This document shows positions 54,117 through 64,000 of a stretch of DNA of 64,000 bases, piece after piece. Location of the stretch: contig CAMTDV010000007.1 in assembly GCA_947069175.1 (NCBI GenBank), positions 47,644,181 through 47,708,180 on the forward strand, in the 5' to 3' direction. Position 1 is the first letter of the stretch, and every line of letters starts with the position of its first letter. The DNA comes from Scalesia atractyloides (Eukaryota > Streptophyta > Magnoliopsida > Asterales > Asteraceae). The position numbers and the translations under genes are program-made. The notes under the pieces are model-generated. The model was not told the DNA's origin. It was given only the letters and a program-made list of their open reading frames with translations, and did not search any database.

Positions 54117-55200
54117 GAGGGGGCTTTAACCCCTACAAGATGTTCCTCGATGCGAAACCAAGCAAATTCTCGGGGGCGGAAGGACCCATTGGACTGGTCC
54201 GCTGGATCGAAAAATCTGAATCCGTATTTGAAATGTGCAACTGCCTAGAGGCCAACAAGGTCAAATACGCAGCCTCAACATTGGAAGATGGGGCACTGAC
54301 ATGGTGGAATGCACAAGTCCAAACACGTGGACTTATAGTTGCGAATGCAATGGCCTGGGCCGAGTTCAAGGCCCTAATCAAAGAGGAGTACTGTCCACGA
54401 GACAGAGTGCAACAGTTAGAGCAAGCCTTATGGAACCACAAGATGGTGAGATCGGAAATTGAAGCTTACACCGCAAAACATCATGACTTGGTATTTCTGT
54501 GTCCCGATTTGGCCAACACTGTGGAGAAAAGACTCGAGTTCTATCTTGGGGGTCTGGTTCCGGAGATTCAGGGTATGGTAATGGCTAGTAACCCTGCAAC
54601 TGAACATCAAGCAATCTGATTGGCTCACAAACTCACCGATAAGGCGGTGGAACAAAAGAAATTGCCAGCACGGGGTACAACTGAAGTTGCCCCTGATAAC
54701 AAAAGAAAGTTTGAAGACTCGTCTGCTCGACAGTCTTTGTCATCCCAGCCGCAAGAGGGGAACCAGAAATGGTTCAATCATTACAACAGCCACCGGGGTC
54801 ACCAAAATCAGTCCGCCAACAACAACAACAACAACAACAACAACCAGAACGCAAGCGGCTATGCATGTCGAAAGCCGCAGTGCAACCGCTGTAATCTCCA
54901 CCATAACGGCCCTTGTGCCGGAAATCGCTGCCAACGATGTGGCAAGATGGGACATGCGGCAAAGGATTGTCGTGGGGAAATCATGTCCCGACAGAATCAA
55001 AATCAACCCCAGGGTCAGCAGCAGGGTATTAACCGGGGATGCTATCAGTGTGGTAGCACTGCTCACTTCAAAAGAGACTGCCCACAGCTGCGTAACAACA
55101 ACAACAATGGTGGGAACAACCACAACCACAATAACCACAACAAAAATAACAGCAACAACAATAATGGAAATGATGGCACAGGAGGTGCCAAAGGTCGCGC
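54117..55200 (+). pseudogene. gag: G3 gag, exon 2, with three zinc motifs
   Basis: Gag core: MFLDAKPSKFSGAEGPIGLV, LEDGALTWWNAQVQTRG, LVPEIQGMVMASNPATEHQA. TGA at 54617-54619 interrupts the frame; the same frame continues open after it, and the change fits a C-to-T mutation. A Gln/Asn-rich linker precedes zinc groups CNRCNLHHNGPC, CQRCGKMGHAAKDC and CYQCGSTAHFKRDC, then an Asn/His run (55095-55170). Gag forms the particle; the zinc groups bind RNA. Without the single stop this would be a complete gene. Confidence 0.88.
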
Positions 55201-55740
55201 CTTCACATTGGGCCGCGGAGAGGCCAGAAACGACTCGAACGTGGTCACCGGTAAGTTTCCCCTTAATGAACATTTTGCTACTGTGCTTTTTGATATGGGT
55301 GCGGATAGGAGCTTTATATCTGAGTCTTTTAGGAAGAACCTAAATCTCACGCTTAAACCATTAGAGACCCCTTATGTTATAGATTTAGCCGATGGTAAAT
55401 CTGTAGATGTGACCCAAATAGTATCCGGCTGTCAACTCAAACTCGCGGGCCACACCTTTACCATTGATCTGATGACAACTACTCTGGGTAGTTTTGACGT
55501 GGTAGTCGGAATGGACTGGCTATCCGACGTCCGGGCTGAAGTTCTCTGCTTCGAAAAATCTATCCGTATTCCGCTCTCGAACGACGAAATCCTGACGGTA
55601 CAAGGCGATAAGGCAAGCGCCGTCACCAATATCATCTCATACATGCAAGCGCAGAAGTATCTTCGGAGAAAGAACTCCTTCGCTTTACTCGCACTGATTA
55701 TCGAACAGCCTAAGGACGAGAAACGCATAGAAGACATCCC
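55201..55740 (+). pseudogene. pol: G3 protease
   Basis: Continuous with gag: RAFTLGRGEARNDSNVVTGK, FATVLFDMGADRSFISESF, FDVVVGMDWLSDVRAEVLCF. The active-site triad reads D-M-G (55292-55300) instead of the D-T-G or D-S-G of the family; a Met there should block catalysis. The change is compatible with C-to-T at a CpG. Otherwise the domain is complete and in the gag frame, as in elements with one Gag-Pol polyprotein. Confidence 0.88.
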
Positions 55741-56440
55741 TGTCGTCCGTAATTTTTCTGATGTATTCCCAGAAGAACTACCTGGTCTTCCACCCCATCA
55801 ACAATTGGAGTTTGAAATCGAATTGGCGAATAATGCAACTCCTATCGCCAAGGCTCCATACCGCCTAGCTCCAGCCGAGCTGCAGGAGCTGTCTACCCAA
55901 CTTCAGGAACTATTAGAGAAAGGGTTTATCCGACCAAGCGTTTCGCCATGGGGAGCTCCAGTCCTTTTGTCAAGAAGAAGGACGGGACTTTCCGCATGTG
56001 CATCGACTACAGGGAACTCAACAAGGTTACTGTCAAGAACCGATACCCGTTACCTCGCATCGACGATCTCTTCGACCAACTTCAAGGGTCAAGTTACTAC
56101 TCTAAGATTGATTTACGGTCCGGTTACCACCAGCTACGCGTCAGGGAGGAGGACATCGCTAAGACGGCATTTCGTACTCGGTATGGCCATTACGAGTTCT
56201 TGGTCATGCCCTTCGGTCTCACCAACGCACCTGCGGTGTTCATGGACCTCATGAACCGCGTGTGTAAACCATACCTCGACAAATTTGTCATTGTGTTCAT
56301 CGATGACATACTCATCTACTCCAAAAGTGAAGAAGAACATGCTGAACATCTACGATTACTGCTAGGATTACTCCAACAGGAAAAGCTATATGCCAAGCTT
56401 TCGAAGTGTGATTTCTGGATTCGGGAAGTTCAGTTTCTCG
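55741..56440 (+). pseudogene. pol: G3 reverse transcriptase, one frameshift
   Basis: NFSDVFPEELPGLPPHQQLE through LEKGFIRPSVSPWGAPVL is in the gag frame. At 55965-55968 a T run is one base short compared with the reading frame on both sides. The rest, KKKDGTFRMCIDYRELNKV to KIDLRSGYHQLRVREED, FLVMPFGLTNAPAVFMDLMN and the catalytic box FIDDILIYS (56296-56322), lies in the next frame and is undamaged. Confidence 0.93.
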
Positions 56441-57060
56441 GGCATATCGTGAATGAAAGGGGAATCGACGTGGACCCTGCCAAGATTGAAGCCATCAAAA
56501 ACTGGGAAGCACCCAAGACACCGACGGAGATCCGCCAATTTTTGGGATTGGCTGGTTACTACAGACGTTTCATTGAGGGATTTTCAAAGATCGCACAACC
56601 GCTTACTACCCTCACCCAGAAAGGTATCAAGTATGCTTGGGGTGACAAGCAAGAAGCAGCATTTCAATTGCTGAAACAGAAACTTTGCAGTGCACCCATT
56701 CTGTCCTTGCCGGAAGGGACAGATGACTTTGTAGTATATTGTGATGCTTCCATTCAGGGATTGGGATGCGTACTCATGCAACGCGATAAGGTCATCGCGT
56801 ATGCGTCGCGACAACTGAAGGTTCACGAGAAAAACTACACGACGCATGACCTGGAATTGGGAGCAATAGTGTTTGCACTTAAGATTTGGAGACACTACCT
56901 CTATGGAACGAAGTGCACAATCTTTACGGACCACAAGAGCCTCCAACACATCTTCGATCAGAAGGAGTTGAACATGCGACAGCGTCGCTGGGTCGAACTC
57001 TTGAACGATTATGAGTGTGCCATTCGGTATCACCCGGTAAAGCTAACGTGGTAGCTGATG
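56441..57060 (+). pseudogene. pol: G3 RT connection and RNase H, frameshift at the end
   Basis: Open in the second frame: FLGHIVNERGIDVDPAKIEA, FLGLAGYYRRFIEGFSKIAQ, VVYCDASIQGLGCVLMQRDK, YASRQLKVHEKNYTTHDLEL, FTDHKSLQHIFDQKELNMRQ. A G run at 57036-57037 is one base short, shifting the frame near HPVK; the following KANVVADALSRKK is in the third frame. RNase H acidic residues appear intact. Confidence 0.92.
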
Positions 57061-58586
57061 CCCTCAGTAGGAAGAAACACTTGAAACCTCGTCGTGTACG
57101 AGCATTACAACTCACTATCCATTCGGGGCTACCCGAACAAATATGCGACGCCCAGTTAGAAGCAGTTAAGGAGGAAAACATCAAAGCCGAATCGGTGGGA
57201 AAAATGGAACGCGATTGGGAAGTAAAACCCAATGGAGCCCGGTATTTCATGAATCGCATATGGGTGCCTCTCTACGGAAACCTCAGAGAGCTAGTCATGG
57301 ACGAAGCTCACAAATCCCGATACTCTATCCATCCGGGTTCGGATAAGATGTATCAAGACCTTAAAGCTGCGTATTGGTGGCCCAACATGAAAGCCGATAT
57401 AGCCACCTACGTGAGCAAGTGTTTGACTTGTGCAAAAGTCAAGGTAGAGTATCAAAAGCCATCGGGGCTACTCCAACAACCTGAGATCCCAGTGTGGAAA
57501 TGGGATCAGATCTCGATGGATTTCATCACTAAACTCCCGCGAACTTTGGGAGGTTGCGATACCATCTGGGTAATTGTGGATCGTTTAACTAAGTCCGCAC
57601 ACTTCCTAGCTATTAACGAAACAGATAAGATGGAGAAGTTGACTCGCATCTACATTAAGGAAGTAGTTTCTCGGCACGGAGTGCCAACATCCATCATCTC
57701 AGACAGAGATGCTCGCTTCACGTCCAACTTCTGGCAGTCACTCCAGAAAGCGTTGGGAACACGCTTGGATATGAGCACAGCCTATCACCCTCAGACTGAT
57801 GGTCAAAGCGAAAGGACCATACAGACCTTGGAAGACATGCTTAGAGCATGCGTAGTAGACTTTGGAAATAGTTGGGAAATTCACCTGCCTTTAGTGGAAT
57901 TCTCATATAACAACAGTTATCATACGAGTATTTCGGCAGCACCGTTTGAGGCACTATACGGTCGTAAATGTAGATCACCGGTCTGTTGGGCAGAAGTCGG
58001 TAACAGTCAACTCACAGGCCCTGAGTTAATACTTGAGGCTACTGAAAAGATTGTACAAATCAGAAACCGCATGGCAGCGGCACGAGATCGACAGAAAAGC
58101 TACGCTGACCAACGACGCAAACCGCTCGAATTTAAAGTAGGCGACCGCGTCCTACTAAAGGTGTCACCCTGGAAGGGTGTAATCCGCTTTGGGAAAACGG
58201 GGCAAACTAAACCCACGGTACGTAGGCCGTTTGTAATCTTGAAACGTATCGGACCCGTAGCTTATCAATTAGACCTTCCTGCCGAACTCAGTGGAGTTCA
58301 CAACGTTTTCCACGTATCAAATCTGAAGAAGTGTCTATCAGACGAAACTCTAGTCATTCCATTGGATGAGATCCAAGTGGATGAACAACTACACTTCGTG
58401 GAACAGCCTATCGAGATCATGGATCGTGAGATCAAGACTCGAAGGCACAGCAAGATTCCGATCGTTAAGGTTCGTTGGGACTCTAAGCGTGGACCGGAGT
58501 TCACGTGGGAAAGAGAGGACCAAATGAAAAGCAAATACCCACACCTCTTCGCAACTGAGCAGCAAACTAACGATACCAGTAACTAA
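57040..58586 (+). CDS. pol: G3 integrase with chromodomain-like C-terminus
   Basis: An uninterrupted stretch ends at TAA 58584-58586. The zinc region has HPGSDKMYQDLKAAYWWPNM and SKCLTCAKVKVEYQKPSGLL. The core has SMDFITKLPRTLGGCDTIWV, SIISDRDARFTSNFW and TDGQSERTIQTLEDMLRACV, with D, D and E all present. The C-terminal half has VSPWKGVIRFGK, GVHNVFHVSNLKKCL and the chromodomain-like SKIPIVKVRWDSKRGPEFTW. It is translated only as part of the polyprotein, which upstream breaks prevent. It is the best preserved integrase in the window. Confidence 0.93.
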
Positions 58587-58823
58587 ATTTTCGGGACGAA
58601 AATTCTTTCAACATGGGTTGATGTGACAACCTGGAAATTTCTCATACTTTTGCGTACTATTGTTAACTAAGTCCTTGTGCATGGCACTTGGGAACTTCTT
58701 GTAACTTCGCGTACTATCATAAACGAACTAACTCTTTGTGCGTGGCACTCTAAACATGTACGCTACATTCTAAACCGCGTTTACTCAATTTTCGGGACGA
58801 AAATTCTTTCAACATGGGGATAA
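58586..58823 (+). other. Duplicated hairpin/purine-tract region of G3
   Basis: A 19-nt hairpin with arms AATTTTCG and CGAAAATT (loop GGA) followed by CTTTCAACATGGG occurs at 58586 and again at 58787. The second copy runs into the true LTR start. The first is followed by TGATGTGACAACCTGG, which looks like the start of a related but different LTR. Between them two related 60-70 bp blocks with CGTACTAT and GTGGCACT repeat. The functional purine tract is probably CATGGGGATAA just before 58824. Confidence 0.75.
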
Positions 58824-61645
58824 TGTGACATCCCGGGTTTTTCGGATAACTTAAACGTAATACTTGTCGAGTGAATTATATGCTATGTGTTAAACATGTA
58901 CGAGTTAGTGAATACGTAATGTGCGATTATGTGATTGTGTTAGTTACAAAATATACATATATATAATAAACATGTACACGAACCAACCCTAAACCCCTTG
59001 TGACTCTAGGAGTGAACCGAGTTCTAACCCAAACCTTAAACCCAAGTCTTCGGCCGCGAGATTTAAACCTTAAACCTTAAGCCATTCTCGGCCAAGTGCA
59101 AACCAAACCAACCCGTGTGCAACCCAAACCCCAAACCCATTGCGTACAACCCAAACCGAACCAACCCAAACATATATCGGCCGCAAGACCAAACCCAAAA
59201 CGTAACCCTTCATCTTGCGCTATATATACACACACTCATGCATGATCTTTCTCAACTCCAAAACCCAAAAAGCAAAATAGCCGCGCAGCCCTTGTTCACC
59301 TCCATTCGGTCGCGAGATCAGCCCTTGTTCACCTCTATTCGATCACAAAACAGACTACTCCATCATCACTCTCGGTCGCGACAGCAAGTGGTTCATCTCA
59401 TTCCTTCGGTCGTGATCTTGCTTGAACATCCGAATCCATTCTTGTCCAAGTCTCGGCTTACTTACCTAGTTATTAAAGGTTAGAATTCATCATATGTTAC
59501 AAGATCATATTCAATTACATGTGTTTTGATTTTGTTGTTTTTCGGATTTGTATGATTGAATGAAACGGTTGTGTCGTTTTCGGATTGTTAAGGCTAGGTT
59601 GCAAGTAATGTTTGTTTGAAATCTGAAAAGTATAGGCTGAGTTTGTTTGTAAAAACTAGAGGTATGAACTAGGGTTTGCATGGATATGTTATTAGTATTG
59701 ATCTATGATTAGGAAACCGGTTCTTGATCGCCTAGGTTAATCATATGAACGGCTTATGCGAGTTTATGATAATGATATGCTGAAACAGTTTGCTGAGTAA
59801 TAGTTACAGCCGACTTCATCTGGCTGTAACTCGGTCATTAGTTGTCGAAAAACGGATTTTCTGATGTCTAGAACGTAGAGATTTGAATAACAAATCTAAG
59901 GGCGCTGGATTCATAATTTTCTGAAGTCGTTTGATATTTTTAAAGGGCCAAATAAGTTCAGTATCTAAAGCTGTGAAAATCCTGAAATTTTGTTAGTTGT
60001 TTATCGAGTTGGATTTTAAAATCCGTAGAGAGTTGAGTCATGAATTTTGTACAGCAACTAGGTATGGAAATTTCCGGGCAACTCCAACTGGAATTTTGTT
60101 AATTGGACGATCGGTGATTTTTAAATAAATTCTTCCGTGGACTGCAGTCAGAAAGTGATAAATCTGACTGCAGCCTAGTATATTAATATTTATGGTTAAA
60201 TGGTAAAGATTTAGGACTTGGAAAATTTATATAAATTTCTAAAGTATAAATGGCACCTGCTGTAAAAATATTGGAATTTTTGGAACGTTGGAACTATTTT
60301 ATAAAAATCCTAGAAAACAGCTGAATTATGAGTGTTAAGCTGAAATTTGATAACTTGTGATTGTGTGCACCAAATTGTGGCATGGATTGGTTTATGTTTA
60401 TGATAAGTTGTTTTGATCACTAGGTTCACATGAGGATACTTGCATGCATGTTTGAGTGTTAGATATGTTGTTTGTGTGTATCACTTTGTGCGTAAATTAA
60501 GTGTAGAATTTGTATTGGTGTGTTCACACACTGACGTGAAATCAATTGGTTTATTAGGACGCAATTAGAGGTCCCATCCTTTACAACTTCTTTGCTACAC
60601 TAACCGAGCAACAAAAGGTGAGTTCACGGCCCCTAACTTTATCCGGTTTTTAAACAACAGGGGAGAAACATGTATACACTCTTCAAACTCAATCTCTTTA
60701 CGTTATACGAATTTAACGTCACATAACTATTCGGTAACTAAGTTAATGTTAATGTAATGTTATGGTCACTAAGTAGCTATATCACTTAAGTCCTCGTCAA
60801 TCTCTCGGATCGTTAGTATTGGGTTTTAATAGCGGGGGAATTATAAGTAGTACTACTGGGCCCGACAAGCCCCATCCGAGCTAGTCGCGCTAGCCGACCG
60901 GGTATGGTCACCTAACTTCGCCATGGTCAGTGATAGGCCTGGCAACACGGAGGCACAACAGTCAGCTTCGATCGTGAACTCTTACGTGACATAACTTTAG
61001 GCTAGCTACCTATATATGTTAACATTGAACTTAATTACGAAACAACTATATTATCCCGGGTTGGGGATAATGGAAACAACAACTTATTATTCCGGGTTTG
61101 GAATAATGGAAACAACAACTTATTATTCCGGGTTTAGAATAATGGAACCAACATCATTACTATTCTAGGTTGGGAATAATGGAACTAAATCGTTATCCCG
61201 GGTTAGGGATAACGGGGGGAAACAAACTCATAACCGAACAAACGAATTTATGAAAACCTGTGAACTCACTCATCTTTAATGTTGACACTTGTTTCTTTAC
61301 ATGTTTCTCAGGACGCTAGGAGCTCTAGGTGCACTCACATGCATTGAACAAGACATCTTTTATCGAGTCTCAATTATAAATATTGTTTTGGGGTTTTTCA
61401 TTTGTTTTGGCGTTTGTTTTGGCGCCCGCTTCACTATTTATTTTATGCTTCCGCTCAACTTTAAAAACTAATGCTTCCGCTAAATATTGGTAAATAATCA
61501 AGACAATATAAAATCTACGACAAATGATTTTTGGAAAACGTATTATCAAATCATATAGAGTCGTTCGACGTACTAGTGTTTCAGATTCTGGTTTGTTTAC
61601 ATGCCTCGCGGTAAAACTCCGCAAGTGGAAATTGAGGGTGTGACA
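58824..61645 (+). repeat. G3 3' LTR (2,822 bp)
   Basis: It starts TGTGACATCCCGGG and ends GGGTGTGACA. It repeats the TATA box (59221) and hairpin array (61050-61213). Differences from the 5' LTR include loss of about 15 bp near 58980 and an extra 26 bp or so near 61457 that duplicates AATGCTTCCGCT. Confidence 0.96.
61050..61213 (+). repeat. Five tandem hairpins in the G3 3' LTR
   Basis: Same array as 52236-52398. One arm base of the third hairpin differs (GGAATAAT has become AGAATAAT), creating one mismatch; the others keep full pairing as in the 5' copy. Confidence 0.88.
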
Positions 61646-63500
61646 AAATACAAATGTTTACTTCTCATAAAGTCATTCATATGTATAAAAATTATCTTTA
61701 AGTTGTAGTATTTTTCATGGATGATGTAGTTGATGATCTTATTTAGATTTAAACCTTATCATGTTTAAATCTTCCTTTTTATACTTAACCATGCAAAATC
61801 ATCCAACTTTTATATCATACTTAAACATAAATAACTTCAACATGCTAACTAACTACCATATAAACATAAAATCAACACAAATAAACCAATATTTAGTGTT
61901 ATTATTATGGTGTGAGTTAGGGTTTTTGGTTTATCTTTTCTTGATTTTCAAGATGATCAACTTGTACATTAGTAATCTAAGCATAAAAAAAAAAGCTAGA
62001 TTAGGGATGATTTTAGCTTACAAAGGGTGCACAAGTTCTTGATGATTTTTGAAGAAGTATGAAGCTCTTTAAGAAGCCCAAATGATCCTCCATCCTTGCT
62101 AGCTTCTTTAGTGATCTTGATTAGGCTTTAAAGCGTATAAAATGTGGTGTTTCAAGGTGGCAAAGTGGTGGTTAAATGATGGTGGTGGTGGCCGTGAGCT
62201 TTAGTGGGAGGAAGGGAAGGAAAGTTGTAATTTTTTATGAAGAAAATGATAAGTTTCAAGTATAGATTATGATATATATTAAACCATCTTTTTAAATTTT
62301 TCACAATTCATGGCACATACTTCTAACCTTTGATTTTCAACAAAAATCAAGTGGGCATGGGGCCCACTTGAACCGTCCATGAGGGGGGGGGGTAAATTGT
62401 AACTTTTTTAACACATGTTTAAATAATAGATATTTTGGTCATTTGATTAAGTATGGTGATTAGGGTTTATGATCTAGTATCATTAGCATAAGATTAGGGT
62501 TTAGTGTGTATTAACATGCTAATTTATCCACTTAGTCCTCCATTATAAGTTTCGGATGACGGAAATGTCGTTTGATCGCTCATCGCTGCAATAATCGCTA
62601 ATAAACGAAACTATTTATTTAGTTCCGGAAACTTCTGTTTTCGACCACCACAATTGATATGATGTCTACTTAGTGCATTTCGATCTAAAAATATGTATAG
62701 CTAGTTCGCTAGATGAATATACGATGAGTTAGGATGGCCGAAATGTCTTCCGTTCGATCGTTCGATCGATATCGGCACTTTTATGTTCCGTCGTCGAACT
62801 TTTTCGAAAGTTGTGTTTCCGTGACCTCATGTTAGTTGAATGGATTCCGAGTTCCAAATGAGACTTAACTAGTTCGCTAGGTGCCCGGATGAGGCTAATG
62901 GCCACCAAAATATTCGTCGTTTCACCAATCGGTCGCCTTTCCGGTCGCATTGTGCACTGTTCATTGAATGACCGGAAACGGTGTCTTTTGTGCATTCTTG
63001 CTATTCTCACATTGTTTTAGGATGATTAACATTGTTTTCTTCTTATTCTTACATCCGGAATCCTCCGAATTAGTTTTGCGGACAAACCGACATTTGTCGC
63101 CTTTTTGGTCGAAACAGACAATTTTGCAATTTAGACGTTATACCAGAAAGTTATGTATTATTGTAATAGTTGTTCTCAAATAAGTGTTTTCATTTATATA
63201 TGGACTCAGATATGGCATTAACATGCCGTTATTCCTTGTTCTGATTCGTTTTAGCGGATTTACCGACACGGTTAGTGTCACCGCATTTAGTGCGCCCAAC
63301 ACTTTCTACCAACACTTTTAGGCATTGTTTTGGTTTGTTTCGCGTCGTAACAGAAACCAGTATATGTTATTATCAAATTTACTTGCCCTAATGACGTACG
63401 ACTTAGTTGTGCAATTAAATTTCGATAATATGCATGAGATTATAAAGCAAAATTAGTGATTAAATTGTACGAAATTACCGGTTATTTGCCATTTGTCACA
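61646..63500 (-). repeat. G2 right LTR, second segment
   Basis: It resumes at the AAATA duplication and aligns with about 36602-38442 of the left LTR to the terminal TTTGTCACA. Scattered substitutions and small indels separate the copies (for example a G run at 62383-62391). Confidence 0.93.
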
Positions 63501-64000
63501 GTTCCACCGCTCCACTTGTATGCATTTTATGCTAGATAGTATATTTTATTTTCGTACATTCATGACCAACCGGGTTTATCAACTGTGTTGATGAACTTCG
63601 TGCTTTGGTGAATCATATAATGAGGTATTTATACCTCCATGCTTAACCTCTAGGACATATTTGAAGGACTAAAGACTTAACCTATATAAAATAAAGTATA
63701 TAAATATATAACTGATCTAGTTCATGATATTAACCTATTTATGGTTAGTGTTATGAGCTCAGGTTATTCTGTCTTGCTCCTAAAAATTTCCTTGTTTACA
63801 TAACTCAATGGCAAAATAGGTAATTAGAAGAGATACACCTTCGAAACATGTTAACTTCGCACGAAGTGGTATTTTCGTACGTATACTTTTCATATACTTT
63901 TCAATTTGGAATCTAAATCCCCCACCAACTCAGCATAACTCACACACCTCTGTTCCCTCATGTAGGGTAACTTCGGTGTTCTGCCACCCAGCATAACGAC
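63501..64000. other. Sequence right of G2, continuous with 33385-33947 before insertion
   Basis: AT-rich and without a convincing ORF. It contains ACTTCGCACGAAGT at 63854, matching 33612, and a TTTTCGTACGTA word. It may belong to an older element or LTR into which G2 inserted; I cannot identify it. Confidence 0.5.

Larger units (their letters stand above)
49989..61645 (+). mobile_element. Ty3/gypsy (Tekay-like) retrotransposon G3, nearly intact
   Basis: G3 is 11,657 bp with LTRs of 2,816 and 2,822 bp, a perfect target duplication, tRNA-Met primer site, an intact pre-gag ORF, gag with a probable intron, and pol with protease, RT, RNase H, integrase and a chromodomain-like end. Only one in-frame stop and two single-base losses interrupt gag-pol, plus a changed protease active-site residue. 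By eye the LTRs differ at few positions, so it is the youngest element here. The undamaged target site exists in the left G2 LTR. Confidence 0.95.
33948..63500 (-). mobile_element. Ty3/gypsy (Tekay-like) retrotransposon G2, rearranged
   Basis: Outer LTR ends are TGTCACACCCCGG (33948) and ATTTGTCACA (63500), with the GTTCC duplication. On the minus strand pol runs from about 41950 down to 38424. Gag is interrupted by copia C2 at about 41953. A deletion joins C2 at about 49374 to the middle of the right LTR, removing the primer site, most of gag and about 2 kb of LTR. G3 later split that LTR. The element cannot move. Confidence 0.9.

Noticed and set aside
54740..55273. 177-codon minus-strand ORF with Val-rich runs
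   Set aside because: It is the complement of the Asn-rich AAC/AAT repeats in G3 gag, not a separate gene.
61761..62042. 93-codon hydrophobic ORF in the right G2 LTR
   Set aside because: The same stretch of the left LTR (about 36720-37000) does not keep the frame, and it is AT-rich LTR sequence.

Overview
This window is plant nuclear DNA, very probably from a eudicot. It is almost entirely a graveyard of nested LTR retrotransposons. The evidence is Ty3/gypsy and Ty1/copia gag-pol remnants, LTRs starting TG and ending CA, primer-binding sites complementary to initiator methionine tRNA, polypurine tracts and perfect 5-bp target-site duplications (TSDs). The proteins remind me of Asteraceae retrotransposons, but that is memory and was not searched. 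I recognise no intact host gene, tRNA, rRNA or CRISPR array.

Left nest (1-31449). An Athila-type Ty3/gypsy element (A) enters the window inside pol and ends at 31449 with its 3' LTR. Its env-like ORF is split by a second Ty3/gypsy element, G1 (3328-26839, TSD GTCAG), which looks like the Tekay/Del lineage. The gag gene of G1 is split in turn by an antisense Ty1/copia element, C1 (9629-19330, TSD TCAGC). The nest is therefore three levels deep.

Middle (31450-33947). This stretch is AT-rich and intergenic. It holds one unidentified exon-like coding fragment, a cluster of ACCGGTT-like motifs and a TATA-bearing segment.

Right nest (33948-63500). A minus-strand Tekay-like element, G2 (TSD GTTCC), carries a 4.5-kb left LTR and pol. 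Its gag is interrupted by a second copia element, C2 (from about 41953). A deletion then removed the 3' part of C2, the 5' end of G2 and about 2 kb of the right G2 LTR. The remaining right LTR is split by G3 (49989-61645, TSD AAATA). G3 is the youngest and best preserved element: only one nonsense codon and two one-base frameshifts interrupt gag-pol.

How the parts work together. Each element has or had the usual cycle: LTR transcription, Gag packaging, protease, reverse transcriptase/RNase H and integrase. G1 and G3 also have an extra ORF between the primer-binding site and gag, with splice-like signals that would remove a >2-kb leader intron. G3 has a strong 83-nt intron candidate inside gag. 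Other non-coding structure worth following up includes five tandem hairpins with covarying arms in the G3 LTR, a hairpin just upstream of the polypurine tract in all three Tekay-like elements, matched arrays of palindromic motif pairs in the LTR and the pre-env spacer of A, and fields of short TCCGAAT-type repeats in both copia leaders.
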